64,000 nucleotides of DNA from Symbiodinium natans (GCA_905221605.1 CAJNDS010000347.1:904001-968000); one strand, 5' to 3'. Counted from the stretch's first letter, positions 44,093 to 56,900 are shown. Numbers and translations: made by a program. Notes: generated by a model not told the origin, from the sequence alone.

Positions 44093-44175
44093 GGAGAGCA
44101 AGCGAACGAGCGAAAATAACAAAATACACGCTTTAACAGCAGAAGCTTCCCTTCCATACCATTTGATGTACCGCC

Positions 44176-44218
<43 letters not shown>

Positions 44219-45568
44219 TTTGCCTGGATGGGTGCAGAATGGCAATGGGATTCTGAAAGCAAGATTGAACATCCAGAAAAAAAAGAATAAAGATAGACAG
44301 TAGGCAGATGATAAAAAGGCAGAAAGAGGAAGCACAAAGATAAACAACACATACATGTATGAGCACTTAGATGCAGTAAAATGAGGCAGTGCTGGTTCAT
44401 GTCTTAGTTTGCTGTTTTTTGGTTGAAAAAGCTGAGTGGGCTTTGAGAACAAAGTGGGCTCTCTGCAAAAGCTGACACGAGTAGTGTTTCTGAACATACT
44501 CGGAGCCTTTGGGTAATGTGCTGACACAGCAAGGAGCTCGCCACAAAAAAGCTGCGCAACACTTTGGGGTCTGGGCGCTTAGGGGTTGGGCCGGGGTTGG
44601 AGGTTTAATGATGCTTGCGGCTTGATGCTACGTAGGCGCCCACGCGGCTTTGAGTTGAGGCTTCTGCCAGTGTTCAAGAGCTGCATCTGCGCAGCACTCG
44701 AGCCCTTGAAAACACTGTGATATCCAACATGTTGAGGTTTTCCCAAGGACAAAACAAAAAGTTCGTTGGTTGCATAAAAGGGGGACCCCTATTTGGGAAG
44801 CTTTCCGAAATACCCTTATCAGCCGAACAGGAGAGTCTGTGCATCGTTATCAGGGCACCAACGATTGTCTGGCGAGGGATGTGTTTAGGCCAAGGGTTTG
44901 GTGCCAGGTAAGTTTGGGCCAAGGAACCTGCAAAGAGACAAACGAAACCACGAGGACTGCCGAACTTTTGGGACCAGAAAGGGGGGTGGGGGGGGAGTTG
45001 GGGGGGGGGGGGGGGGCTACACTCAAACCCAACGCGATTCTTCCCCTCAAACCCCTCTCTGCCGCAGAAACGCTTTGAAACGTCCTTCAAAGATCCCCCT
45101 TTACACAAACCCCCCTCCTTTGTGAATCCCCATAATCTTCTGGGGGGCTGTTTGGCAAAGGGGCCTGTGGAAAACCCGACGGTCTAATTCCCTAAACCCG
45201 AAATCCCTTAAACCCAAGGGCCGAACAACCGGAACCCTACTAACCCTAACACCCTAACACCCGAAACCCCACACAACCATAAACAACAAAAAACCCCTAA
45301 CGAAACCTAAACCTAAAAACCCAAAAAACCCTAAAACCCTAAAACAAAAACCCTAAAACCTAAAACCCTAAAACTAAAACCCTAAAACCCTAAAACCCTA
45401 AAACCCTAAAACCCTAAAACCCTAAAACCCTAAAACCCTAAAACCCTAAAACCCTAAAACCCTAAAACCCTAAAACCCTAAAACCCTAAAACCCTAAAAC
45501 CCTAAAACCCCAAACCCTAAAACCGAAAATCTAAAACCCTAAAACCCTAAAACCCTAAAATCTAAGGT
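43300..45568. other. spacer with simple repeats; no defensible gene
   Basis: Contents: (GA)n polypurine at 43935-44100, a 37-C run at 44179-44215, (G)n at 44985-45016, and AACCCTAAAA-type octamers from 45180. Some short minus segments are open, but I could not join them. The 5' region of the repeated-exon gene and the 3' end of the second TPR gene should lie here. Confidence 0.5.
45340..45560. repeat. octamer array (CCCTAAAA)n
   Basis: About 25 CCCTAAAA octamers. This is an 8-bp variant of the telomere-like unit, now the dominant unit in this intron or 3' region. Confidence 0.9.
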
Positions 45569-45690
45569 TTCGCCACCTTCTCAAAGCTCTGGAGGGCCGA
45601 CAACGACAACCCTAAAAGCCCTAAAACCCTAAACTTTAAACCCTAAACCCTCAACCCTAAACCCTAAAACCAGTTGAGGGCCGACAACCC
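45569..45690 (-). pseudogene. ghost copies of a TPR exon end
   Basis: 45570-45604 (minus TCGGCCCTCCAGAGCTTTGA then GAAGGTGGCGAAACC) is a near copy of the 3' part of the TPR exon at about 45915-45843. A shorter remnant (GTTGAGGGCCGACAACCC) follows at 45673-45690. They lie downstream of the real exon in its intron, embedded in CCCTAAAA. Confidence 0.65.
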
Positions 45691-45842
45691 TAAAACTCAA
45701 AAATCCTAAAACCCCAACAACCCCTAACAAAAACCTAAACAACCCTTTAAAAAACCCTTAAAAAAAACCCTTTAAAAAACCCGTAAAACAAAACCTTGAA
45801 AACCCTTTAAAAACCCTTTAAAAACCTAAAGCCCTAGAAGTT

Positions 45843-48800
45843 TCGCCGCCTTCTCAAAGCTCTGGAGCGCCGACTGCGGGCGCTGTCGCGCCAGATCCAT
45901 GCCGGCACGGCCGGCCAGCCTCGGGGGGAGAGGGGTTTACTTGGAGGTTTAGGGTTTGGGGTTTAGGGTTTAGGGTTTAGGGTTAAGGGTTTAGGGTTTA
46001 GGGTTTAGGGTTTAGGGTTTAGGGCTACTTGGAGGGATTCATGGGTAGTTCTAGGTATGGTTTCAAGAAGGATTACTGGAATCGTATTTAGGGAATTCTA
46101 TACCCTAGGGCCTGGGGTTTAGGACCGTATGGGGTTTGCTCTTTTACCTACAGGTTCAGAGTAATGATACTTCCCGACAGCTCAGCAGTAAGTAGTATTT
46201 ATCATCTAGCTCTCGAAGTTGCAGGCAAATCGCGTCCCAGATCCAGGGGCTTGGAGTTGGGGGCTGAGACGTTTGGAAAGGTTTCTGCTTCAGAGCGGAA
46301 CGTTTCGACGATCCGACTCTCGAGGTAAGACAAGCAACATCCATAGACTCGTTTTGCTACAACACTACTATTGATCTGTTCCGATTTGCATTTATACTCC
46401 TACTACAGAAAGTTTACTCTTACTGATGATGCGTGTTCTGCTATTGCGTGGTCTCCACGTTGACATTGTCAGTTTGTGTCTTCTTTGCCCTGAACCCTAG
46501 ATCCTAAACCCTGAGCCCTAAACCCTAAACCCTAAGCCCTAAGCCCTGAACCCTGAACCCTAAATCCTGAACCCTGAACCCTAAACCCTACATGTGCATT
46601 ACTCCCTGGGCCCTCGGCACGGCTGCCCGGTGCTCCGAATCACCAGCACCGAGTTGGCGCAGCAGCTGTTCACCTTCGCAGGGTTTTCAAGCAGCTTAGG
46701 GTTTAGGGTTTGGGGAGTAGGGTTTATGGGGTTTAGGGAGTAGGGTTTAGGGTTTAGGGTTCTAGATAGTGCCCGTTTAGGGTTTAGGGTACTACTCTTT
46801 CAGGTGCCCAACGTACAACCCCCCCCCCCCCCTACCCACATGCTTGGCATCCTTGGGAGGTCGGGATAAAGAGTTGGTAATGAAGCTACACCCGAAACCC
46901 TCTAAACCCTCTAAACCCTCTAAACCCTCTAAACCCTCTAAACCCTCTAAACCCTCTAAACCCTCTAAACCCTCTAAACCCTTGATGACTTCGATTTGTG
47001 GTGCCGGTCGGGCTCGAGGGCTTAGGGTTCGCCAACCAGCAGGACAAAACAAACACGGAAGCCTGCACGTCGCTTCGTGCACTCAGCGACTTCCGGGGCA
47101 AGTCCCCCTCCTCTCCTTATAACAATCATCTTTACCCCCAACCCCCCACCCCCCACCCCCCCCGATCTAACTTTAAACTTAAACTTTAAACGATCCCTAT
47201 ATCCGCCTACAGTTCATAGGCCATCCCTTCTCATTCGGGGTACTCAAAACTGCTAGGTACCCCAAGCCAGAAGCCCCCTGCAATGTGGCCCAGCAGTTGG
47301 AAGCCCGGCGCGAAAGTCCTTGCCGACCCTCATCCTTGAACCTACCCAAAGGCTCCAATGTAGAGTTCCTTTTTGGGTTTTTGAGGATTCTCGTATACTA
47401 TTGTACTACCCCAAAACAGTACTACATAGGATCGTTTGGGTAAGCTACCTAAACCCTAACCGCCCTGACCCCAGCCACAAAGCGCAAACAGCGGCTCTCG
47501 TCGTATGTGCGCTCGGCGTTGGGGAAGTCGCGCACGGCGAAGTGAAGGCAACCTGAGAACGGCTTGAGGCTTGACCCAATACCCCTTCACAGGGGAATCG
47601 AAGGGTTTTTGAAAAATACGCTGAGCTGTAGTTCTTGGAGTCCGGGGTATTGGTGACTGTGAACAGGTTTGCAAGGGGTATTGGGCCTTCTGGGGACTGT
47701 GAACAGGTGTGCAAGGCTTCCTAGGTTGGGCACAGAGCTGTTGCCTTCGGTGTGCTGGCCGCAGGACGTTTTCAGACGTTCAGGAAGTTCAGGTTGTGGA
47801 TAAGGTCCGGGTTTAGGGTTTTTGGGCTTTGCCGCCCCAAACCCCTAAACCCCTAGATCCTGCACCTCCAGCGAGCTTAAACCCGAACCTACTACAACCC
47901 AAGCCCGAACCCTAAAACCCTAAACGCCGAAAGCCTCAGAGCCCTGAAGCAACAAAAACAACAAATCGCTAAAAACCCTACACCCCAAGACCAGCCCTAC
48001 AAAATCCAAAACTACTAAAGCCCCACCACCCCTAAACCCCAAGACCCTCAAGCCGTAGCACCCAAGACTACTAAAGCCCCACCAGGCGGCCCATCTCCAC
48101 CAGCAACTGGGCGAAGCCCAGGGTCTCAGCTCGGCGGAGCTGCTGGGACAAACGCCGCGCCTCCTTTCTTTGGGGGTGACTTTTTGGGCCGAATCAGGGG
48201 GGGGGGGGGGGGGGCACCCGAGCACGAATAAGGGGGGGGGGGGGCGGGAGCCCTTTTATTTGGGGGTTCAGGGGTATAAGGGACTTCCTACCCTACCCTT
48301 TGGGGAGGGATGTTCGGGGTCCCTCATTTTCGTAACATCAATATTGGACCTATAAAGTTATGAGTTCTTAGTAAGGGAATTTGGGGCTTTCTGGGGCAGC
48401 TGTTAAAGGGCTATTTCGGGTGATCAGGTAACCTACCTTTAGTTCCAGCTTGCGAAACAACTACAAGCTCACTTTCATCGCTGGGGCTTAGTTCCCAAGC
48501 CATCCAGGACTCCCCTGGTCGATTTTGCCCATCACCAAAACATGCCTGACACGATACGTTGCCGAACTATCGCCCAAGCCCCCGCCAACCCCCCCGCCCC
48601 CGAAGTTGCTGGACCCCAAGCCAATGAAAGCCGCGAAACAGTAAAACCCTTAACCCTAAAACCCCTAAACCCCTAAACCCCTAAAACCCCGAAACACCCT
48701 AAAACCCTAAACTCCTAAACACCTAACACCCTAAAACCCTAAACCCCTAAACCCCTAAACCCTAAAACCCCTAAAACCCCCTAAACCCCCTAAAACCCTA

Positions 48801-50466
48801 AAAAACTCCTAAAACCCCCTAAACACCTAAACTCCCCTCAACACTGTCCTGAAGATGGAGCAGCGACTGGTCGAAGGCAGTGACGTGGCTGACGGGCTCA
48901 AGCCTTCCAAAGCTTAAGGACGTGAGGGAAAGGCTAGGAGGGCTTGGGGGCTTAGGAGGCTCAGGGCTTAGGGTTTTAGGGCTTTAGTTCAATCAGCACC
49001 CCCCACCCCCCTTAGAGAGCTGGGGGCCCCTAGAAAGCTGGGGCATCCTTTTTCAAGGAATCGGGCGGGGGGGGCACCGAGGCTTTTTGTGGGTGGGGGA
49101 GACCTGCTTGGCCGTAGTAGCCCACAGAAAAACACTCCGGGTAATCTACACAGACGGTGCCTTAACGACAGCACCGTAACTTGTGCCAGTTATTCGGGGT
49201 ACTGTGCCACGTTTGTCGGTGTTTTTGGAGGTTATATTCACTTTTTATGTGTTTCTTATGTTTTTTCTTTTTTTTTTTTGGGGGGGGGTGTCGGTGTTTG
49301 GGCTTTTGAGGGTCTCAGGGCTTTGTGAGCTTCAGGGCTTTCGGGGTGTCGGGGCTCGGGGCGTTTTGTGGGCTCAAAAGGTAAGTTGGGGGACTTTTCT
49401 TAGGGTGGGATCTAATGCCCCGAGAAGGCTTTGAAAAGGGGTTACCCTATTCGGACGGACGTTTAAGGCCCTAACGCCCTAAAGGACTTACGTAAACCAC
49501 AAGCCCGCGCGCCTGAAGCGTTCAATTTCCCGGTTGGGCTGAGGAAGGTGTTTGCATCCGTGAGATCCTTGACGCCAAGATGGGGTTTAGGGTTGAGGGT
49601 TTGTAGAAGTCACCGGGGGTGTTAGAGAGTAGCAGGGGCTTTAGCGTTGTCGAGTTTAGCTTGAAGATTTTAAACGTTTCGAGGGTTCCTGGGCAGGGTA
49701 CAGTGGCAACGCTCACCCACGAGGGGGGGCTGTACAAAGGTTCACGGGCTAAACGCCCTGAACCTGACCCTAACTCTAAACCCTGAAACATAAAACCCTG
49801 GAACTCACAGATGCTTCAGAAGAGGATCGACTCTTGTCAGCCTTCTACGGGAAAGAAGACATGTGAATCTGTTGAGAATGAGGCAGTTGTGATATGGGGT
49901 GGTTGTTCCAAACTGATGATACCTTTTGGGTTGACGGTACCTAAATATTTAGGTCGCCGTTATATAATAGGGATCCAAAAAAGGGACATCAGGAATCTGT
50001 TGAGATTAGCAGTTGTTAAAGTGCCCAACAACCCCCTGGCTGGTTCTTCGTAGGCAATTGAGGGAGAATGAGGGCCCTCTATTATAATCCTTAGTTTCAA
50101 AGCACTCTGAGTATCATTGTTCTGAGGTTTCTTTGACGGAAAGGCTAGAGACTAAGCGCAGGAGGTACGGCCCACCGGAAGCTTGCGAACACCAAACAAA
50201 ACCTGGTCCTGTCATCAATATTTGGAAGGGGATGCGCTACCCCTGAAAAGTGAAAAACCGCATCAACGAATCCTGTGGATAGGAAGAAACCATGTCATGT
50301 ATAATATACATTTACAAAACAAATCGCCCTCTCCTCTCTCGTGGATTCGGCCAAGCCCAGCAGGAAATACGAGATCTCGCGCGCAAGCCCCCAAACACAA
50401 CCCTACGCTTGCTTGGACTTTTGGGGCAAAGGGTCCCCTTAACCCTAAACACACCAAACCCCCCCG

Positions 50467-50509
<43 letters not shown>

Positions 50510-52975
50510 ACCCCCTTAAAAAACTTAGAGCCTAAAAAACCCTACAGCCAAGCCAAAAACCTCTGACCCCCTCCCCTAACAACCCCCCCCCCCCCCCCGC
50601 CACCCCCTCCCCCCCTCCCCCCCCCCCCCCGCCCCCCCCCCAACAAACCCCCCAAAAAAAACCTAAACCCCCTTAAACCTAAAAAACTAAAAAAACCCTG
50701 AAGCCCCCGAAGAAGAACCCCTAAAGCCCAAAAAACCTTAGACCACCCCAAAAAAACACAAAAAAACCCTGAAGCCCCCCTAGAACCCTTAAAGCCCCAA
50801 AATCTTAACCCCCCCCCCCAAAAAAAAAGAACCTAGAGCCCTAAAAACCCCAAAAAATCGTAAACCCCAAAAATCCTAAAGCCCCAAAACCTTAAACCCC
50901 CCAACCCACCCCGCGAGATCTTCGACCAGGACGCTCATCCACCGCGATGTAGCTCTTCTGGGCCTTGCATTTAGGGTTTAGGGTTTAGGGTTTAGGGTGT
51001 AGGGTGTAGGGTTTAGGGTTTAGGGTTTAGGGTTTAAGGTTTAGGGTTTAGGGTGCAGAAGCCCCTTCTATACGTTCTACTTTGGAACCACACAAAAGTG
51101 ACATCTTTGAACAACATGTTTCCTGGAGTTTGACATCCAACTTAAAAACGTATTCCCAGGGGTTCAGGGGTTCAGGGGTTTAGGGTTTCGTCCTCCTGGA
51201 GGGTCAACCCCCTGTGAGCATCTGTCCGGCGAAAGCCATGAAGAAGGACATGGAAATCCCCTCTGCAACTCCATAACCTGACTCCCCAAACCCTTATAAG
51301 CAGAGCGCACCCACCCCAAACTCCAAACTGAAACCCTGACCCCAATTTAGGCACTAAACCCTTATAAGCACAACAAGGAAACTGCGATGGATTGAAGATC
51401 GCGTGTCCCACCCTAAGCCCTACATTGAGTCGTAGAGCATTATGCGAAAGCCGAATTCCAGTAATTCCTGAACCCCGAAAAACAAGACCTCCCCCGACAG
51501 CCCAATACCCTTCAAGGAATATCACGACACAGGGGTTGGTATTTCAGGTCAGCCGCTTAAAGTCTTAAAGTCTTCAACCCAAAAATTAGGGGGAAATGTT
51601 CAAACATGTCCCCAGACCCCCTACCCAAGAGACCCGAGAACCCTACTTGGAGTAGGCCCTGGAAAAAGAAGAAGCAGCTGTAATAGGAACCCAGAACCCC
51701 AAAACTACTATTTGCTAAAGAATCCCAAAAAATGCTAGATAATAATCCCTATATTACCCTCATAAGGAAGAATGTATTTAATTGTTTGGGGGCTTCTTAA
51801 GCAAGTGGTAGAAACAGTGCTGAAGTATAGTACTCCAAAACCGAGAGAAAGCGGGCTCTCGGGATGCCCCCTTACGGCCTGGTCGTAGAAGCCCAGCTTT
51901 TCCTGCTGAGCTCCAAGGCGTTTCCTGAGCTCCATGAGTCTGAGCGGGTTAGGGTTTAGGGTTTAGGGTTTAGGGTTTAGGGTTTAGGGTTTAGGGTTTA
52001 GGGTTTAGGGTTTAGGGTTTAGGGTTTAGGGTTTAGGGTTTAGGGTTTAGGGTTTAGGGTTTAGGGTTTAGGGTTTAGGGTTTAGGGCCGGTTTAGCGTT
52101 TAGGGTTTAGGGTCCACAAGCTCTGTAAAGCCTAAGCCGGAGGGGCTGGGGGCGAAACTGTATTGGGGGTAGGGCGCTGGCTTGCCAGAGTGCCGAAGCT
52201 GGTTGATAGTCTCGAATTTGTAAGGCCGGGCCTGGCTATGACTTCGGGTTTAGGGTTTAGGGTTTAGGGTTTAGGGTTTAGGGTTTTTTAGGGTTTAGGG
52301 TTTAGGGTTTAGGGTTTAGGGTTTAGGGTTTAGGGTTTAGGGTTTAGGGTTTAGGGTTTAGGGTTTAGGGTTTAGGGTTTAGGGCTATGACTTGCTTTGG
52401 GCTTCGGGTTTAGGGGTTTAGGGGTGTGGGGGCCTTTTGCTTTTCTGACCCGGGGCTGTAAGGACAAGACGTCTACTTTGAGCTCCATGGCTTCCCCTAA
52501 ACCCCGAACCCCTACAACCTCATGCCCCAAGCTGTACTAGTCGGTTCCAAAAGTCTGTCCTAAGCCACCCCCTAAACCCTAAACCCTAAACCCCTCATCC
52601 CTAAAAACTCCTTACGCTGCCTCTGAAGAAAAAGATTCTCAAATAACATCCTCTTCTATAGGCCCAGTAAGGGAAGATGCTACATATCCCAATGGCCAAC
52701 TTGGTCATACATACGTACCCGAAATAACTTATACTCAAGAATAAATATAGCTCCCCTTCTCATAACCCCACCTGTAACTACAATAAACCCTAAACCCTAC
52801 ACACTAAACCCTAAACCCTAAACCCTAAAGCCTAAAGCCTAAACCCTAACCCTCCCCCCCCCCCCCAAGCCCTAAACCCTAAACCGCTGCACGGCCTGGG
52901 CATGGCCAAGGCGCAGTCGCTCGACTTCGTTCTCGGCGGTCGCGACGCGGACGCTGAGGGAGGCCTCTCGTGCTC
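45843..52975 (-). CDS. second TPR / coiled-coil protein, at least 8 exons
   Basis: Exons (approximate, minus, in order): 52970-52880 EASLSVRVATAENEVERLRL (heptad coiled coil); 51940-51865 LMELRKRLGAQQEKLGFYDQ (coiled coil); 50965-50915 AQKSYIAVDERPG (weak); 49550-49500 QPNREIERFRRAGLW (weak); 48900-48845 VSHVTAFDQSLLHLQDS; 48165-48080 EARRLSQQLRRAETLGFAQL then LVEMGRLV; 47555-47460 GCLHFAVRDFPNAERTYDES; 46690-46600 GEQLLRQLGAGDSEHRA; 45925-45843 AGMDLARQRPQSALQSFEKA. The last five are TPR helices in the same style as the 8.3-20 kb gene (GDWPGAIRDFQEA versus RDFPNAERTYDES), so the two are paralogues or members of one family. The N-terminal coiled coil could instead belong to the neighbouring C2 gene. 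Neither start nor stop is identified. Introns are full of telomere-like tracts and G/C homopolymers. Role: scaffold, inferred from the fold. Confidence 0.6.
46022..46090. mobile_element. MITE family 'M1', fragment
   Basis: CTACTTGGAGGGATTCATGG then GTAGTTCTAGGTATGG matches the left end of M1 copies. The right end is lost. Confidence 0.45.
46897..46983. repeat. nonamer array (CCCTCTAAA)n
   Basis: Ten perfect CCCTCTAAA units, a 9-bp expansion of CCCTAAA. Frames KPSKPSKPS and GFRGFRGFR across it are artefacts. Confidence 0.95.
49895..50025. mobile_element. TIR element family 'M7', copy 1
   Basis: TGGGGTGGTTGTTCCAAACT, ACCTTTTGGGTTGACGGTACC, AATATTTAGGTCGCCGTTATA and GGGATCCAAAAAAGGGACAT align with 54901-55005. 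The right end (GCAGTTGTTAAAGTGCCC) is degenerate. Confidence 0.55.
50460..50640. repeat. two long C tracts
   Basis: (C)49-like run at 50461-50510 and C-rich 50583-50640. Intronic in the second TPR gene. Confidence 0.95.
51946..52088. repeat. TTTAGGG telomere-like array (about 20 units)
   Basis: Perfect TTTAGGG starting 1-2 bases from the coiled-coil exon at 51940, hugging its acceptor. Confidence 0.95.
52246..52384. repeat. TTTAGGG telomere-like array (about 19 units)
   Basis: Near-perfect TTTAGGG with one TTTTTAGGG. The 160-bp segment between this and the previous array is unique sequence. Confidence 0.95.
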
Positions 52976-53087
52976 AGAGGGTTATAGGGCTTTGGGGGTA
53001 GGGTTGAGGTTTTAGGGTTTAGGGTTTAGGGTTTAGGGCTTTAGGACCTCCTGTCCTTCCAAGCCCTTCAGCTGATTGAGTTGGGGG

Positions 53088-53262
53088 TTTGGGGGGGGTT
53101 TGGGGGGGGGTTTGGGGGGGTTTGGGGGTGGTGGGAAGGGGAGGGGGGTTTGGGGGGGGTTTGGGGGGGGGGTTTTGGGGGGTTGGGGGGGGGGTTGGGG
53201 GGGGGGGAGGGGGTTGGGGGGGGTTTGGGGGGGGTTGGGGGGGTCGGGGGGGTTGGGGCGGG
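53088..53262. repeat. (GGGGGGTTT)n G-rich tract
   Basis: About 175 bp of G6-8 runs separated by TTT or TT. It has extreme G-quadruplex potential on plus. Open frames rich in Gly/Trp across it are artefacts. Confidence 0.95.
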
Positions 53263-53877
53263 TTTGGGCTTGGGCTTTGGGAATTGGGGTTTAGGGCTTA
53301 ATTAGGGCGTAGGGGGTTTTTGGGACATCTTGTATCCTCTTCGGGCTTCAGGGGTCTAAGCACAGCGACCCTACTGCTAACCCTACCTGCCTCCCAGACA
53401 TGAAGAAACAAGAATCCAGTGTAGTTGGTTTTTAGTTTTCATAAAAAAAGTGAATCCAATGTACCTGTACAAGCCCCCCCCCCAAAGTGAATAAAGCCCC
53501 CCCTGAGAGAGTTGATGACTTTAGGTTGATGATCTGATGGCGAGGGGGTCCGAGCAAAGTCAGGCTTTAAGACCTGAGTTGTTTTTGTTATTTTATGTTC
53601 TTTTCTCTGACTCTACTTGCAATTGCGCTTATTGCTTTAAGCTACGGAAGTATTTGAGGTTTGACTTGCGCTCGGCAGGTTTAGGACGCAAGGACCTGCG
53701 CATTTTTTCAGCAGTCCTTCAGCAAATGGGGAGGGGGGAGGGGGGTTGTGCTGGTCCTGTGTGTCGGGACTTCATTGTGTACAAGGGGCCATACTTGGAG
53801 GTTCATGGTACTTATAACCCAATCATAGCTGTACTTATCACCCACTCATAAGCCCCTTAAGTGCCCTAATGTGGCTA

Positions 53878-53996
53878 AGCCCTAAACCCCAAACCCTAAA
53901 CCCTAAATCCAAACCCTAAACCCTAAACCCTAAACCCTAAACCCTAAACCCTAAACCCTAAACCCTAAACCCTAAACCCTAAACCCTAAACCCTGA
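53878..53996. repeat. CCCTAAA telomere-like array
   Basis: About 16 CCCTAAA units, immediately beyond the presumed stop of the C2 gene. Confidence 0.9.
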
Positions 53997-53999
53997 GTC

Positions 54000-56900
54000 T
54001 TAGTTTTCAGGGCACCGAGGGGGCAGCCCAGCCTTTTTGTTGGTCTGCGAAGCTTCGAGAACCAGGTCGCCCTGTCCCAAAGCGCTGCCGGTAACGTCTC
54101 CACTTTAAAAACACTACTATAAGGGGCCTTAATGATTAGAATAGGTTTTTTGGGGTTGGTATGATTTAGTTATGTAGGGACCATAAGGGATAATTATTCC
54201 TCTGAGCCCCCCCCCCCCCCCCCCCCCCCCCCCCACCCCCCACCCCCCCCCCCCCCCCCCCCCAGAGGGCTGTCGGAACATGAGCGTGATGTCAAGAGCA
54301 GCTCGGTGAACCCTAAACCCTAAACCCTAAACCCTACACCCTAAACCCTCAACCCTAAACCCTAAACCCTAAGCCCTGCGGCGCTGGATCAGCTTTCAGG
54401 GAGCCTTGAAGCTGCCAGAGGACAGCTGGTCATACTTGACGGCAGCCCGGCCGAGGAAGTCGTCCATCCTCAGAACCCTAAACCCCAAACCCCAAACCCC
54501 AAACCCCAAACCCTAAACCCTAAACCAGGATTCCCGGAAACCTTAAGCCCCAAAGCCCCAAAGCTGTAAAGCTGCAGGTCTGAGGGAGCCCCGACGACCT
54601 CCAAAACTATTGAGGCATGCGTTTCTCCAAAACCGAAAGAAAAAACAACTGTCCGAGCGATACCTTTCCACGCGAGAATTCTTTGGGTCGAGCGCTTCAG
54701 AGGTTCAGGGCCAAAGGAAACGCACCTATGTGTGTATAAGCCTATGCTCCATGTCTTACGTCTCGTATACCTAAGTTCATGAGTACTGTATGACTAAATA
54801 TGTAAACCTACAGATAAAGCTCATAAAATGTGTATGTATATACCTATATATATATATAGATAGATGTGTGTGTGTATTTTTCTATAGCATATTATATTTC
54901 TGGGTGGCTGTCAAAACTATGATCCCTTTTGGGGTACCCAAAATATTAGCTGCCGTCTTATATTCGGGATCCAAAAAGGGGCCATAATTTTTAACAACCA
55001 CCCCACATAGCACATAAAGCTTTTTCCATGGAACATCACAGATGCATATGCCAGATGGAAGTCGGAGTCCAGAGGGGGATGGGCATTGTGACTGCCATGT
55101 GAGCATCCGTGCAGTTGAGGACACAATGCCAAGTACTTGGAGCTCCGATTACTTGCCTACGAAACCCTAAGCCCTAGGCTCTAGGCCCTAAGCCCTAAGC
55201 CCTAAGCCCTAAGCCCTAAGCCCTAAGCCCTAAGCCCTAAACCTACTATTTTGGATGTCCAGGGCAGGGCAGGGGTGGGGGGGGGGGGGGGGGGGAGTTG
55301 AAAACCTACTTTTTTAAAGGGTGTTGGGGTTGCCAGAGGCCCTGAAGCTCTTGTAAAAGCTCACGGGATGCCATCCATATGTAGGCAATGCCCTCAACAC
55401 TCAGGTCGTGACCCGCCCAAGTCTTCATCCCAAACCTCGCAAAGACGGGACTGGAAGGGGGTTAGAGTCTAGGCCTTGGGGTCATAAGCTTCTGGAACCC
55501 TAAGCCCCGTAGGAGGTTTTTAATAAGTCAGGCGGCCAGCTGGATCACGGCAGAGCGGGGATGCAGGATTGAGGGCGTACACGGGCTTGGGGATGCCGAG
55601 GGCTGATCACGTGTCGGCGCCCTCCCCCCCACCCGCCCACGAGATGCCAAGATGCAGGCCCCTGCAGGGGTTAGGGGTGTGGGAGTCGGGAAAGTTGTCC
55701 AGGAGCCCGCTCTTTTTCTAAGCCCTCAGCGACAGGTAGGTCCTCAACTGCATTGAAGCCCGTAGCGGCCTAAGCCCACTCCCGCTATCTCTCTCTCTCT
55801 CTCTCTCTTCCTCCCTCCCTCCCTCCCTCCCTCCCTGTAAAGGTCTTGGTTGTTGCAGCTTAGGGTTTGGGGTGTAAGGTTTGGGAAACCACATCTACAC
55901 CGGGGCCTCGAAGAGCAGCGCTGCTCCCTTAGGGACCAGGAGGCTGCCGGCGAAGTCCCAGGCCGGCTGGACGGAGTTCTGCCGTTGGCGCGTTTTTAGG
56001 GTTTCGGGGTTTTTGGGCTCGAGGTGCTCAGATGTTGTGTCTGATTTGGGATGTTCCCCTCTGATACTAACAGCCCTTAATAGGGATTGTAACAGGGGCC
56101 CCCAAAAACCTCAAAACGCCGGGTTTTTTTCCATGGAGGACCGCGCCACCCGCACATGGGCGGTGAAGCCTCCACCCCACCCCCCACCCCCCCGACCCCC
56201 CACCCCCACACCCTCCCCACCCGCGCCCCCACCCATCCACCCCTCCCCACCCACCGCCCAAACCCCAAGACAGCGGCCCAGGCCGAGAAGCTCCCCAAGC
56301 CCACTTGCTTCGACGACAAGAAGATTGCAGCAAGGGTTTTCCAGGTTTGGGCTTCGGGCTGGGGATTTGGGCTTGGGGGCTTGAGAGGTTTAGGGCCTCT
56401 GGGGTCGGCGGCCTCAGCCGGAGGCTCCTATAGTTTGGAACATCCCAATGTCAAAACTCCACAAACAACCAATAAACCCTCCATCCAACAAGAACACACA
56501 TGGGAAAAGGCCTGCTTATGGATCCTCAGTTCATGAGATGCTCAAACCCTAAACCCTAAACCCTAAACTCTAAACCTTAAACCCTAAACCTTATCCAGCG
56601 CACACCAGGGTCTTCCCTTTGACATGTGACACGTGCCCTCGACCCCTAAACCCTAAACCCTGAAACCCTGAAACCCTGAAATCCTGAAACCCCGAAACCC
56701 TGAAACCCTGCAACCCTGAAACCCTGAAACCCTGAAACCCTCAAACCCTGCAACCCTGAACCCTAAACCCCGCCCTACCTTGACAGTCGGCGTCCGGAGC
56801 GAGACTTTGTCGCCGGATACGTTCTTGCCATCGCCGGTTTGCAGCTGGCACGTCACGTACCTTGCTGGGCCCTAGGGTTTAGGGTTTAGGGTTTAGGGTT

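Larger units (their letters stand above)
52976..53999. other. spacer between the C2 gene and the second TPR gene
   Basis: Contents: a GGGGGGTTT tract (53088-53262), an M1 fragment (53792-53860) and a CCCTAAA tract (53878-53996). A plus frame at 53537-53850 is open, but nothing supports it as a gene. Confidence 0.5.

Noticed and set aside
53076-53305. Gly/Trp/Leu-rich plus ORFs
   Set aside because: Artefacts of the GGGGGGTTT tract.
56156-56536. Plus ORF with AEKLPKPTCFDDKKIAARVF
   Set aside because: The same bases read on minus give NLLVVEASGLGELLGL, a C2-like beta strand in line with neighbouring C2 exons. The plus frame is Pro-rich low complexity upstream. I could not settle its use, so neither was made an exon.
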